From an uncultured Paracoccaceae bacterium (lineage in GTDB: Bacteria; Pseudomonadota; Alphaproteobacteria; Rhodobacterales; Rhodobacteraceae): 64,000 nt of DNA. Positions 1 to 7,836 of the stretch are shown here, one piece after another (the first letter of the stretch is position 1; every line of letters begins with the position of its first letter). The stretch lies in contig CANNFU010000006.1 of assembly GCA_947503965.1 (NCBI GenBank), positions 248,001 through 312,000 of the forward strand, in the 5' to 3' direction. Under the pieces are notes generated by a model, which made no database searches, was not told where the DNA came from, and saw nothing but the letters and a program-made list of their open reading frames with translations. A program made the translations under genes and the position numbers.

Positions 1-767
1 ATGTTCATCAGGGCCACGTTGCCGGCTTCCCATTCGGCGGATGTCGCGTTGCTGTCATGTGTCAGGAAATCGGGGTTCATATATTCCGACAGGGCCTTCA
101 TCATTTCCAGCGCTTCAACGCCTTTTTCGTTGTTGATGCTGACCTCGGCCGTGCCGGGTTTGAAGAACTCACCCCCGGTCCCGATATACATGTTGGTAAA
201 TTCCTGGGCGAGGTTCCAGCCAGCGGCATAAGCGCCACCCACAGGGTGTTCCATGATCCCGGCCTCGCGAATTTGCTGAGCGGCGGCAAGTACGTCCTCA
301 TAAGACGTTGGCACATCGGCCCCGATCTGTTCCAGCACGTCCTCGCGGTACACAAGGTGCTGGGCATTGGCCATGAACGCCACGGCCATGACCTTGCCAT
401 CTACCGTGATCAATTGCTGCTGCGGGATGTCGGCACCGTGTTCGGCAACCAGATCATCCAACGAACGAATGACGTCTTCGTTGATCAGGGCAACGATGGA
501 TGAATTGGCAACGATAGCCGTTGTATATTCCGCCGGGTTGCCCGTCATGCCAGCCACGTTGATCTTCTGGTGGTCGGCGGTCAGGTTCGCCTCTGCGGTA
601 TCGCCCGCACATTCCAATGCGGCGGCTGCCACCGACTGGATCGCCGGGAATTCATTGCCGACGATGCTCACGCGGCCTTCGGCACAGGCATGTCCGCCCG
701 CCAGCGCTGATGTTGCACCAAGCGCGGCAAATGCCGTGCCAAGAGTCAGATTTTTCATGATCGTCAT
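1..767 (-). CDS. ABC transporter sugar-type solute-binding protein (3' end outside window)
   Basis: Reading the minus strand from an ATG at 767 gives an uninterrupted frame of 255 codons to the window edge, so the C-terminus is missing. The product begins with a Sec signal peptide (MKNLTLGTAFAALGATSALA, cleavage after ALA) and continues as a family 1 extracellular solute-binding protein, with the typical segment around residues 60-150 and an acidic soluble body. A GGGGAG ribosome site precedes the ATG by 11 nt; a second in-frame ATG at 758 is possible. It diverges from a UgpC-type ATPase gene. No permease gene lies on the + strand side, so the permeases probably follow this gene beyond position 1. 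Ligand unknown; the neighbouring dehydrogenases suggest a small polyol or related hydroxy compound. Confidence 0.85.
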   Translation of the reverse strand, partial: MTIMKNLTLGTAFAALGATSALAGGHACAEGRVSIVGNEFPAIQSVAAAALECAGDTAEANLTADHQKINVAGMTGNPAEYTTAIVANSSIVALINEDVIRSLDDLVAEHGADIPQQQLITVDGKVMAVAFMANAQHLVYREDVLEQIGADVPTSYEDVLAAAQQIREAGIMEHPVGGAYAAGWNLAQEFTNMYIGTGGEFFKPGTAEVSINNEKGVEALEMMKALSEYMNPDFLTHDSNATSAEWEAGNVALMN

Positions 768-867
768 ATGCTGTTAGTCTCCCCATTGTGCAGTCGTTCC
801 GGTTGAAGGCCATGCTGCAATCATACCCGCCATACGACTTTCGGCCACGCGCGAATCGTGATCCGTT

Positions 868-883
868 TTGCATACGTTTGCAA
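868..883 (+). promoter_or_regulatory. LacI-family operator, copy 1
   Basis: TTGCATACGTTTGCAA is a near palindrome (14 of 16 positions symmetric) with the central CG step typical of LacI-family operators. Its exact reverse complement recurs at 971-986. It lies between the divergent binding-protein and ATPase genes, about 100 bp upstream of the binding-protein ATG. The likely ligand is the LacI regulator encoded at 4717-5721. Confidence 0.8.
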
Positions 884-970
884 TTAACCGGTAAATCAGG
901 CGCTGACGCAAGGACTTTTGCGGTGTTTCAGAATGGGGCTTGCGCGGATGCCGGAATCGGGCAAGTATTT

Positions 971-986
971 TTGCAAACGTATGCAA
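971..986 (+). promoter_or_regulatory. LacI-family operator, copy 2
   Basis: TTGCAAACGTATGCAA is the exact reverse complement of the site at 868-883. It ends immediately before or within the AAGGGGG ribosome site of the ATPase gene, so a bound repressor would act on initiation or as a roadblock. The two sites are 103 bp apart centre to centre, close to ten helical turns, which is compatible with looping across the divergent promoters. Confidence 0.8.
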
Positions 987-996
987 GGGGGCCCGC

Positions 997-2043
997 ATGG
1001 CCGAAATTCAGCTGCGCAATGTGACCAAACGGTGGGGCACCTTCGTTGGTGTAAAGGAATTCAACCTGACCATCGCTGATCAGGAATTCCTTGTGCTTCT
1101 GGGCCCCTCCGGCTGCGGTAAGACCACAACCATGCGCATGATTGCAGGGCTGGAGGATGCATCGGGCGGCGATATCCTGGTCGATGGCAAGCGGATCAAC
1201 GATCTGGACCCCAAGGATCGCGATGTGGCGATGGTTTTCCAGTCCTACGCGCTTTACCCCAATATGAACGTCTACGAAAACATCCGCTTTCCATTGAAGG
1301 TGCGGGGCATTCCCCAATCAGAACATGACGCCCGGGTCAAACGCGCTTCGGCCATGGTGGAACTGGACGACTTCCTGCATCGCAAACCAGCCGAGTTATC
1401 CGGCGGCCAGCGGCAGCGTGTTGCTTTGGCTCGCGCCGTGGTGCGCGAACCCAACGTGTTCCTGATGGATGAACCGCTGTCCAATCTCGATGCGAAATTG
1501 CGGGTCTCGACCCGCGCACAGATCAAGAACCTCAGCCATGAACTCAAGACCACGACGATCTATGTCACCCATGACCAGATCGAGGCGATGACACTGGCCG
1601 ACCGGGTTGTGGTGATGAACCAGGGTGTGGTGCAGCAGGTGGGTACACCGACCGATATCTACGACCACCCGGCCAACACCTTTGTGGCCGGGTTCATCGG
1701 ATCGCCCGCCATGAACCTGATCGACGGGACATTGGAAAATGGCAGTTTCACCGCAAAAAACATGACCATCTCTGGCCTGCCGCACACCCATAACGGCCCT
1801 GTCACGCTTGGCTTCCGGGCCGAGGATGCCAGCGTGGCCACCGGCGAGGCCGCGGTGAACTCCACCGTCTATTCACTGGAACTTCTTGGCGAGGCGACGA
1901 TGGTCACCATGCGGGCCGGGGGCACGATCATCTCGGTCAAATCCGGCAAGGACTACAGGGTCGAAATCGGCGATCCCGTCAGCGCCCATATCCCCGCCGA
2001 CATCTGCCACTTGTTTGATGCGCAGTCGGGGGAACGGCTATGA
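997..2043 (+). CDS. ABC transporter ATP-binding protein, UgpC/MalK type
   Basis: 348 residues. It powers a carbohydrate-type importer at the inner membrane. Visible motifs: Walker A GPSGCGKTT near residue 37, Q-loop FQSYALYPNM, signature LSGGQRQR, Walker B VFLMDEPLSNLD, H-loop VTHDQ, then a C-terminal TOBE/MalK regulatory domain from about residue 240. The start at 997 is chosen because AAGGGGG lies 5 nt upstream and the protein then begins MAEIQLRNVTKRWG as in the family; the frame stays open upstream to 940 but that part crosses the operator. The next gene overlaps its stop by 4 nt. The partner binding protein is divergent and no permease follows, an unusual split layout. Confidence 0.95.
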   Translation: MAEIQLRNVTKRWGTFVGVKEFNLTIADQEFLVLLGPSGCGKTTTMRMIAGLEDASGGDILVDGKRINDLDPKDRDVAMVFQSYALYPNMNVYENIRFPLKVRGIPQSEHDARVKRASAMVELDDFLHRKPAELSGGQRQRVALARAVVREPNVFLMDEPLSNLDAKLRVSTRAQIKNLSHELKTTTIYVTHDQIEAMTLADRVVVMNQGVVQQVGTPTDIYDHPANTFVAGFIGSPAMNLIDGTLENGSFTAKNMTISGLPHTHNGPVTLGFRAEDASVATGEAAVNSTVYSLELLGEATMVTMRAGGTIISVKSGKDYRVEIGDPVSAHIPADICHLFDAQSGERL

Positions 2044-2543
2044 CCCATGACGCCCAATCAGCTGCATCGCTCGCTGCCGTCAAACGGATGGAGGCCGGGC
2101 TGGCCGCCGGCGAAATGGACATGACCCCCTATTTCACGGAAAGCTTCGTTTGGCGGGGCAATCAAGGCTGCGGCACCAAACACGGCATCGCGGAATTCCA
2201 GCGCAACTGGCAGTTTCCATTGCGCGCGGCCTTTACGGACCGGGACTACAAGACCGAAAAATTCCTGGCCGATGGCGATTGGGCGGCCTGTTTTGGCCAT
2301 ATCGAGGCCACACATTCCGGCACCTTCATGGGGATCGCCCCCACCGGCAAGCGGGTGAAAATTCCCTACATGGATTTCTGGCGGATCGAGGATAGGCGGA
2401 TTGCCGATAACCCGGTCTCGGTCGATTTCGCATCCGTGATGCAGCAGCTTGGTGTCGATGTGTTTGGCGGCCATGGCTGGGAAAACTACGACAACGGGAC
2501 CGCGACACCGGCCACACCAGACGAACCCGTCCCGAATCCTTGA
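2040..2543 (+). CDS. SnoaL-like / NTF2-fold protein
   Basis: 167 residues, overlapping the ATPase gene by 4 nt (ATGA), so it is translationally coupled. The sequence has the pattern of the SnoaL polyketide-cyclase-like branch of the NTF2 fold: an N-terminal helix with [13 protein letters not shown], a central [18 protein letters not shown] segment, and a C-terminal [18 protein letters not shown] strand, which is the usual family ending. Members are small cone-shaped proteins that act as isomerases, cyclases, dehydratases or binding proteins. Its presence inside a catabolic operon, together with a tandem-domain relative at 5718-6698, suggests an enzymatic step on the imported compound. The reaction cannot be deduced. 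Confidence 0.8.
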   Translation: MTHDAQSAASLAAVKRMEAGLAAGEMDMTPYFTESFVWRGNQGCGTKHGIAEFQRNWQFPLRAAFTDRDYKTEKFLADGDWAACFGHIEATHSGTFMGIAPTGKRVKIPYMDFWRIEDRRIADNPVSVDFASVMQQLGVDVFGGHGWENYDNGTATPATPDEPVPNP

Positions 2544-2559
2544 GGTAACCGACGTTGAG

Positions 2560-2580
2560 GTCCCGGGTCAGGCCCGGGAC
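2560..2580 (+). repeat. Dispersed palindrome, CCCGGGTCAGGCCCGGG type (copy 1)
   Basis: GTCCCGGG and CCCGGGAC form 8-bp arms around TCAGG, in the 52-bp gap between the SnoaL-like gene and the HisD-like gene. Related copies are at 6703-6723, 6747-6765 and 52739-52759. As RNA it would be a strong hairpin just ahead of the next ribosome site. Confidence 0.8.
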
Positions 2581-2595
2581 ACGGAGAATACAAAG

Positions 2596-3906
2596 ATGAC
2601 AATCACCTATCTGAAATCCGGCAAGCCCGAGGCCGAACGGGCCGAGGATGACGCCAAGGTCCGCAAGATCGTCGAAGATACGCTGGCCGATATCGAAACA
2701 CGCGGCGATGCGGCGGTGCGCGATCTGTCCGAGAAATTCGACAATTACTCGCCCCCCAGTTTCCGCCTGTCCCCTTCAGAAATCGAGGCCGCCATGGCCA
2801 AGGTCTCACCCCGCGATATGGAAGATATCACATTCGCGCAGGACCAGATCCGCCGCTTTGCTGAAGCGCAGCGCGCCTCGATGACAGATATCGAGGTTGA
2901 AACGCTGCCGGGTGTGATCCTGGGCCACAAGAATATCCCCGTCCAATCCGTCGGTTGCTATGTGCCCGGCGGCAAGTTTCCCATGGTCGCCTCGGCCCAT
3001 ATGTCGGTCTTGACCGCGAATGTGGCGGGCGTCCCACGTATCGTTGCCTCCGCCCCGCCGCAAAACGGCGAACCGCATCCGGCGATTGTGGCGGCAATGC
3101 ATCTGGGTGGCGCGCATGAGATTTACGTCCTTGGCGGGATGCAGGCGGTCGGCGCGATGGCGCTGGGCACCGAAACCGTTGATCCTGTCCACATGATTGT
3201 CGGTCCCGGCAACGCCTTTGTGGCCGAAGCCAAGCGGCAGTTGTTTGGGCGTGTGGGGATCGACCTCTTCGCAGGACCAACCGAGACGATGGTGATCGCT
3301 GACGATACCGTTGATGCGGAACTCTGCGCGACCGATCTCTTGGGGCAGGCCGAACACGGCTACAACTCGCCTGCCGTGCTGGTCACCAATTCCGAAAAAC
3401 TCGCGCGCAACACGTTGGCCGAGATCGACCGCATCCTCGACATCCTGCCCACAGCCGAAACCGCCCGCACCTCTTGGAATGATTATGGTGAGGTGATCCT
3501 GTGCGACACTTACGACGAGATGCTGCAGGTCGCCGACGATATCGCCTCCGAACACGTGCAGGTCATGACCGACCGCGACGACTGGTTCCTTGAGAAGATG
3601 ACCTGCTACGGCGCGCTCTTCCTCGGCCCGCGCACGAATGTGGCCAATGGAGATAAGGTAATTGGCACCAACCACACACTGCCGACCAAAAAGGCAGGAC
3701 GCTATACTGGCGGGTTATGGGTGGGCAAGTTCCTCAAAACCCACAGCTATCAAAAGGTGCTGACCGACGAGGCGGCAACACTGGTGGGCGAATACGGCTC
3801 GCGGCTTTGCATGCTCGAAGGGTTTGTGGGCCACGCCGAACAATGCAATATCAGGGTACGCCGTTACGGCGGCAAGAACGTGGCCTATGGCACAGCTGCT
3901 GAATAG
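2596..3906 (+). CDS. Histidinol dehydrogenase-fold NAD-dependent dehydrogenase, HpsN-like
   Basis: 436 residues, aligned with the HisD family over its full length. Conserved catalytic or zinc-site segments are visible: GQAEHG (Gln and His zinc ligands), SEHVQV (catalytic Glu-His), GTNHTLPT and GHAEQC near the C-terminus. The surrounding genes are not histidine biosynthetic, and wording such as [19 protein letters not shown] with AEHGYNSP resembles sulfopropanediol 3-dehydrogenase HpsN, which oxidises 2,3-dihydroxypropane-1-sulfonate twice to sulfolactate. The start at 2596 has GGAG 9 nt upstream. By inference it oxidises a terminal hydroxyl of the imported compound to an acid. Substrate identity is unproven; no TRAP genes hpsKLM are nearby. 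Confidence 0.85.
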   Translation: MTITYLKSGKPEAERAEDDAKVRKIVEDTLADIETRGDAAVRDLSEKFDNYSPPSFRLSPSEIEAAMAKVSPRDMEDITFAQDQIRRFAEAQRASMTDIEVETLPGVILGHKNIPVQSVGCYVPGGKFPMVASAHMSVLTANVAGVPRIVASAPPQNGEPHPAIVAAMHLGGAHEIYVLGGMQAVGAMALGTETVDPVHMIVGPGNAFVAEAKRQLFGRVGIDLFAGPTETMVIADDTVDAELCATDLLGQAEHGYNSPAVLVTNSEKLARNTLAEIDRILDILPTAETARTSWNDYGEVILCDTYDEMLQVADDIASEHVQVMTDRDDWFLEKMTCYGALFLGPRTNVANGDKVIGTNHTLPTKKAGRYTGGLWVGKFLKTHSYQKVLTDEAATLVGEYGSRLCMLEGFVGHAEQCNIRVRRYGGKNVAYGTAAE

Positions 3907-3952
3907 CCCCTTCATCTTGCCAAAAATCATCCCTGACTGAAAGCAAAGTAAA

Positions 3953-4717
3953 GTGACACTACCCAAAACCCCTTCCTTCCGCCTTGACGGTAAACGCGCC
4001 CTTGTCGCCGGTGCCTCTTCAGGTATCGGGCTAGGCTGCGCTGTCGCCTTGGCCGAAGCTGGGGCAGAGGTCATGTTGGCCGCGCGCAACGAAGACCGGC
4101 TCTTTGCGGTGCTCGCGGACATGACCGCGACGGGGATGACTGCCCGTGCGGTCGCTATGGACGTCTCGGACATTGCTGCGACCGAAGCGACGGTCGCAAA
4201 GGAGGGGCCGTTCGACATTCTGGTCAACTCTGCAGGGCTGGCGATCCATAGTCCTGCGATTGAAACGACCGAGGCCGATTTCGACGCCGTCGCCAACCTC
4301 AATATCAAGGGCGCTTATTTCCTGACCCGCGCGGTGGCCAAGGGGCTGATCGCCGCAGGCAAACCGGGCAGCCTGATCAACATCTCCAGCCAGATGGCCC
4401 ATGTGGGGGGGATCGACCGGGCGGTCTATTGCGCAACGAAACACGCCGTCGAAGGGTTCACCAAGGCGATGGCCATCGAATGGGGCCCGCACCGGATCCG
4501 CGTCAACACGCTATGTCCGACTTTCATCCGGACGCCGCTGACCGAACCCACCTTCAGCAACCCCGACCGGGTCAAATGGTTGATGGAAAAGATCAAACTG
4601 GGCCGCGTCGGCGAAGTGACGGACCTGATGGGGCCGGTGGTCTACCTCGCCTCTGATGCATCGGCGATGATGACAGGCACGAACCTGTTGATCGATGGCG
4701 GCTGGACGGCGGATTGA
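3953..4717 (+). CDS. Short-chain dehydrogenase/reductase (SDR)
   Basis: 254 residues with a GTG start. It has the classical SDR features: cofactor motif GASSGIGLG near residue 20, NSAG (variant of NNAG), catalytic Ser in ISSQM, YCATK with Tyr and Lys, and the C-terminal GTNLLIDGGWTAD ending. It probably oxidises a secondary alcohol of the substrate with NAD(P). It lies 46 nt after the HisD-like gene and overlaps the LacI gene by 1 nt. In HpsN-type clusters an SDR-family 2-dehydrogenase is also present, which fits but does not prove that substrate class. Ribosome site is weak. Confidence 0.9.
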   Translation: MTLPKTPSFRLDGKRALVAGASSGIGLGCAVALAEAGAEVMLAARNEDRLFAVLADMTATGMTARAVAMDVSDIAATEATVAKEGPFDILVNSAGLAIHSPAIETTEADFDAVANLNIKGAYFLTRAVAKGLIAAGKPGSLINISSQMAHVGGIDRAVYCATKHAVEGFTKAMAIEWGPHRIRVNTLCPTFIRTPLTEPTFSNPDRVKWLMEKIKLGRVGEVTDLMGPVVYLASDASAMMTGTNLLIDGGWTAD

Positions 4718-5721
4718 TGGAAAAAGTCACCTCTCTTCAAGTCGCAGAACGCGCGGGCGTCAGCCAGTCGGCGGTCAGCCGGGTCTTTACACCCGGTGCT
4801 TCGGCCAGTGCCAAGACCATCCAAAAGGTCAGGAAAGCCGCGCAGGAACTTGGCTATCGGCCCAACATGATGGCCCGCGCCATGATCACCGGCAAAAGCC
4901 GGATGATCGCGCTGGTCGTGGCCTATCTGGACAATCAGTTCTATCCGCATGCGCTGGAACGGCTGTCGAACGCGCTGCAGGAGCAGGGCTACCATATCCT
5001 TGTCTTCACGGCAGCCAACAGCCGCGCGGATATCGAAGAGGTGATGCAGCAACTGCTGGATTATCAGGTGGACGGGATCATCACCGCATCCGTCGCGATG
5101 ACCAATGACCTGACGGACCGCTGCAATGCGGCAGGTATTCCTGTTGTGATGTTCAATCGCGGGCAGGATGGGGCGGATGTATCCAGCGTGACCTCCGCCA
5201 ATGTCAAAGGCGGGCGCGAGGCGGGTCAATTTTTGCTGGATTGCGGGCACAAGACCATCGCGCATATCAGCGGCTGGCAGGGCTCCTCTACCGGGCGGGA
5301 TCGGCAAAAGGGGTTCTGTGACGCGCTTGCAAAGGTCGGAATGACCCCGCAAATCATCGACGGGATGTATCGGCGCGAGGTCGCTGCCGAAGCGGCCGAA
5401 ACCCTGATGGCCGGTCCCAACCCGCCCGACGCAATCTTTGTCGGCAATGATCACATGGCGTTTGCGGTCATGGATACGCTGCGTAGCAAACTGGGGCTGC
5501 GGGTACCGGAGGATGTTGCCATCATCGGTTATGACGATGTGCCGCTTGCGGCCTGGGCTGCCTATGATCTGACAACGATGCGCCAGCCGCTCAACCGGAT
5601 GGTCGATGCCACGGTCGAGGCGCTTTTGACCCGGATCGAAGACCCCGCCAGCCCCCCGCGGCATATTGAAATCGACAGCCCGCTGATCCGACGCGGCAGC
5701 ACCAAGGAGCCTATGACATGA
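4717..5721 (+). CDS. LacI-family transcriptional regulator
   Basis: 334 residues. The N-terminal helix-turn-helix (TSLQVAERAGVSQSAVSRVF) and hinge are followed by a periplasmic-binding-protein-like effector domain from about residue 60, ending with the usual IGYDDVPLAAWAAYDLTT segment. It sits within the operon, overlapping the SDR stop by 1 nt and the next gene by 4 nt, so it is autoregulated if it acts on the upstream promoter. The two mirror-image 16-bp sites at 868-883 and 971-986 are its likely operators. The effector is probably the transported compound or its first oxidation product. Confidence 0.93.
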   Translation: MEKVTSLQVAERAGVSQSAVSRVFTPGASASAKTIQKVRKAAQELGYRPNMMARAMITGKSRMIALVVAYLDNQFYPHALERLSNALQEQGYHILVFTAANSRADIEEVMQQLLDYQVDGIITASVAMTNDLTDRCNAAGIPVVMFNRGQDGADVSSVTSANVKGGREAGQFLLDCGHKTIAHISGWQGSSTGRDRQKGFCDALAKVGMTPQIIDGMYRREVAAEAAETLMAGPNPPDAIFVGNDHMAFAVMDTLRSKLGLRVPEDVAIIGYDDVPLAAWAAYDLTTMRQPLNRMVDATVEALLTRIEDPASPPRHIEIDSPLIRRGSTKEPMT

Positions 5722-6698
5722 AAGGCTTTTCCAACCGCTGGAAAGACTTCCCCGACTACATTATCGGGATCACCAAAGAGATTTGGGAAGATCGGGGCGT
5801 CGGCACGCTAAACCACTATTATGCGCCGGATATCCCGGTGCGGTCGCCCATGGGCATCCAGCGCGGCAATCAGGCGGTGATCGCGTCAACCATGGCCACG
5901 ATCAACGAATTTCCGGATCGGGAGTTGCTCGGCGAAGACGTGATCTGGTCGGGTGATGAAAACACCGGCTACCTCTCCTCTCACCGGCTGCTAACCAAGG
6001 CGACCCATAGCCGCGACGGGCAATTTGGACCGGCGACCGGCAAGCACTGGCAGGTCTACGTCATCGCCGATTGTGCGGCGAAAGAGGACACGATCTATGA
6101 CGAATGGCTTGTGCGCGACTATGGCGGGATCGTGCGGCAACTGGGGATGGACCCGCGCGACTATGCAGCCTCCCTGATCGCACGCGAAGGCGGGCTAGAG
6201 ACGGCCAACAAGCCTTTCACCCCGGCCATCGACGTGGATGGCGGCTATCACGGCACCGGCAATGACAATGAATGGGGCCAGCGTTATGCCGACACGCTGA
6301 CCCGGATCATGAACCACGATTTCACCCATATTCGCGACAGCTATGACCGGGCGGTGATCGGTGCATATGCCGGGGCGAAACGGGCCGTTGGGTGGGATGA
6401 CGTGCTGGAATTCTGGGTCGGGCTGCGGTCGTCCTTTCCCCATGCGGAGTTCAAGATTCACCACCAGATCGGGATGGAAGGCAATATGCTGCCCCCGCGC
6501 GCCGCGATCCGCTGGTCGCTGGATGGTGCACATGACGGCTGGGGCAGTTTTGGTGAACCGACGGGCGCACATGTGCATGTGATGGGCATATGCCATGCCG
6601 AGTTCGGACCCTACGGGACGGATGGTATCGGGCTGCGACGCGAATGGGCGCTTTACGATGAAATCGCGATCTGGAAACAGATTTTGATGCAAGCGTAA
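5718..6698 (+). CDS. Tandem NTF2/SnoaL-like protein
   Basis: 326 residues in two NTF2-like halves, roughly residues 1-160 and 185-326. Each half contains a helix with a start resembling GTLNHYYAPDIPVRSPMG or FTHIRDSYDRAVIGAYAG and each ends in a DEWLVRDYGGI or REWALYDEIAIWKQ strand. Such tandem proteins are usually annotated as ester cyclases or SnoaL-like domain proteins. AAGGAG lies 9 nt before the ATG and the start overlaps the lacI stop by 4 nt. It is a second NTF2-fold protein in the same operon as 2040-2543, which supports a shared chemical step. Reaction unknown. Confidence 0.8.
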   Translation: MKGFSNRWKDFPDYIIGITKEIWEDRGVGTLNHYYAPDIPVRSPMGIQRGNQAVIASTMATINEFPDRELLGEDVIWSGDENTGYLSSHRLLTKATHSRDGQFGPATGKHWQVYVIADCAAKEDTIYDEWLVRDYGGIVRQLGMDPRDYAASLIAREGGLETANKPFTPAIDVDGGYHGTGNDNEWGQRYADTLTRIMNHDFTHIRDSYDRAVIGAYAGAKRAVGWDDVLEFWVGLRSSFPHAEFKIHHQIGMEGNMLPPRAAIRWSLDGAHDGWGSFGEPTGAHVHVMGICHAEFGPYGTDGIGLRREWALYDEIAIWKQILMQA

Positions 6699-6702
6699 CA
6701 TC

Positions 6703-6723
6703 GTCCCGGGCTTGACCCGGGAC
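6703..6723 (+). repeat. Dispersed palindrome (copy 2)
   Basis: GTCCCGGG and CCCGGGAC around CTTGA, in the intergenic gap before the bicupin gene. It forms a head-to-head pair with copy 3, 24 bp away, like paired REP elements. Confidence 0.8.
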
Positions 6724-6746
6724 CTCGACTAAATTTCACCAAGAGC

Positions 6747-6765
6747 TCCCGGATCAAGTCCGGGA
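6747..6765 (+). repeat. Dispersed palindrome (copy 3)
   Basis: TCCCGGA and TCCGGGA around TCAAG; orientation opposite to copy 2 when the asymmetric loop is compared (CTTGA versus TCAAG). It ends 7 nt before the AAGGAAAAG ribosome site of the bicupin gene. Confidence 0.8.
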
Positions 6766-6785
6766 CGGCGTAAGGAAAAGACGAG

Positions 6786-7751
6786 ATGACACCGCAAGAG
6801 ATGGAAACCCGCATTGTCCGCTATGGTGACCTCCAACCCTGCAAGACCGCGTTTATCGATGCGCATACGCCGGGCTCTGATCAGAAGGAAAACTTCACCA
6901 TTATCGGCGGCGGCGTGTCCGAAAGCCCGGATCAGCACGTCCATATCGCCATCCCCCACGGCTTCAATATCGGGGCCGCAGGCCAACCGCCCAAATGCCG
7001 CAACTCGCTGCACAGTCACCGCACGGCCGAAGTCTTTTTTGTGCTCAAAGGCCGCTGGCGGTTCTTCTTGGGGCGTTTCGGCACAGCGGGCGAGGTCGTG
7101 CTGGAGGAAGGGGACATCATCAACATCCCCACCGGTATCTTCCGCGGGTTTGAGAATATCGGCACCGATTACGGGATGATCATGGCGATCCTTGGGGGCG
7201 ATGATGCCGGTGGTGGCGTGATCTGGGCACCGCAGGTGATCGAAGATGCAAAAGACCACGGGCTGGTGCTGGGCGAGAACGGCAAGCTCTATGACAGCAA
7301 GAAGGGCCTAAGCCTGCCAGATGGCGTCAAGCCGATGCCGTTGCTGACCGAGGAGGAACTGGCGGGCTACCCGGAGCCAACCACGACTGACGTGATCCCG
7401 CGCCACGTCGCCCGCTACTGGGATATGGTGGCGATGTCAGACCGAAAACCGGCCCTCGTGATCGGTGAAAACGGGATGCTGCCAGACAAGCCCGGGTTCG
7501 AGGTCGGGTTCCTGACCCGCGCCTCATCCACCACGGACATGCACCAGCATGACCGTCCTTCGGTCCTGATGCCGATGCGCGGGCATTGGCGGCTGATCTG
7601 GGAAGGCGGCGAGGCAACACTGAACCCCGGCGATACCGTGTCCGTTCCCGAAAACCTGATGCACACCGCCGTGCCCGCCATGACCGGTGAGGCCAGCCTG
7701 TTCCATATCGTGGCTACCGATGATCCCGCCGGACCGACATGGACAGGTTAA
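6786..7751 (+). CDS. Two-domain cupin (bicupin)
   Basis: 321 residues with two cupin barrels. The first carries a complete metal-type motif NSLHSHRTAEVFFVLKGRW near residues 77-95 followed by GDIINIPTGIFRGFEN. The second, near residues 250-300, has MHQHDRPSVLMPMRGHW and GDTVSVPENLMH, lacking the glutamate of motif 1, so only the N-terminal barrel looks able to bind a metal in the standard way. AAGGAAAAG precedes the ATG. It lies 87 nt after the tandem NTF2 gene, separated by two palindromes. It may be a dioxygenase, isomerase or sensor; the function is not assigned. Confidence 0.8.
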   Translation: MTPQEMETRIVRYGDLQPCKTAFIDAHTPGSDQKENFTIIGGGVSESPDQHVHIAIPHGFNIGAAGQPPKCRNSLHSHRTAEVFFVLKGRWRFFLGRFGTAGEVVLEEGDIINIPTGIFRGFENIGTDYGMIMAILGGDDAGGGVIWAPQVIEDAKDHGLVLGENGKLYDSKKGLSLPDGVKPMPLLTEEELAGYPEPTTTDVIPRHVARYWDMVAMSDRKPALVIGENGMLPDKPGFEVGFLTRASSTTDMHQHDRPSVLMPMRGHWRLIWEGGEATLNPGDTVSVPENLMHTAVPAMTGEASLFHIVATDDPAGPTWTG

Positions 7752-7793
7752 TGGTTAACGACCCCCACCGCGCGTTGGGGTCCGACGTTTTGC

Positions 7794-7819
7794 CGACGCA
7801 AATCCGACGCGATGCCGAC
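7794..7819 (-). repeat. Dispersed 26-nt repeat containing CGTCGGA units
   Basis: Read on the minus strand this segment (starting GTCGGCATCGCGTCGGA) matches 52631-52657 on the + strand with about 24 of 27 positions, allowing one gap. Both copies sit in intergenic DNA close to a GTTAAC site. It directly precedes the ribosome site of the MetE-like gene. Confidence 0.5.
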
Positions 7820-7836
7820 AGGAAGGAAATGCCAAA

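Noticed and set aside
2596..3906. Annotation as biosynthetic histidinol dehydrogenase (hisD)
   Set aside because: No other his genes are near and the context is a catabolic, LacI-controlled operon; the sequence looks closer to HpsN-type enzymes.
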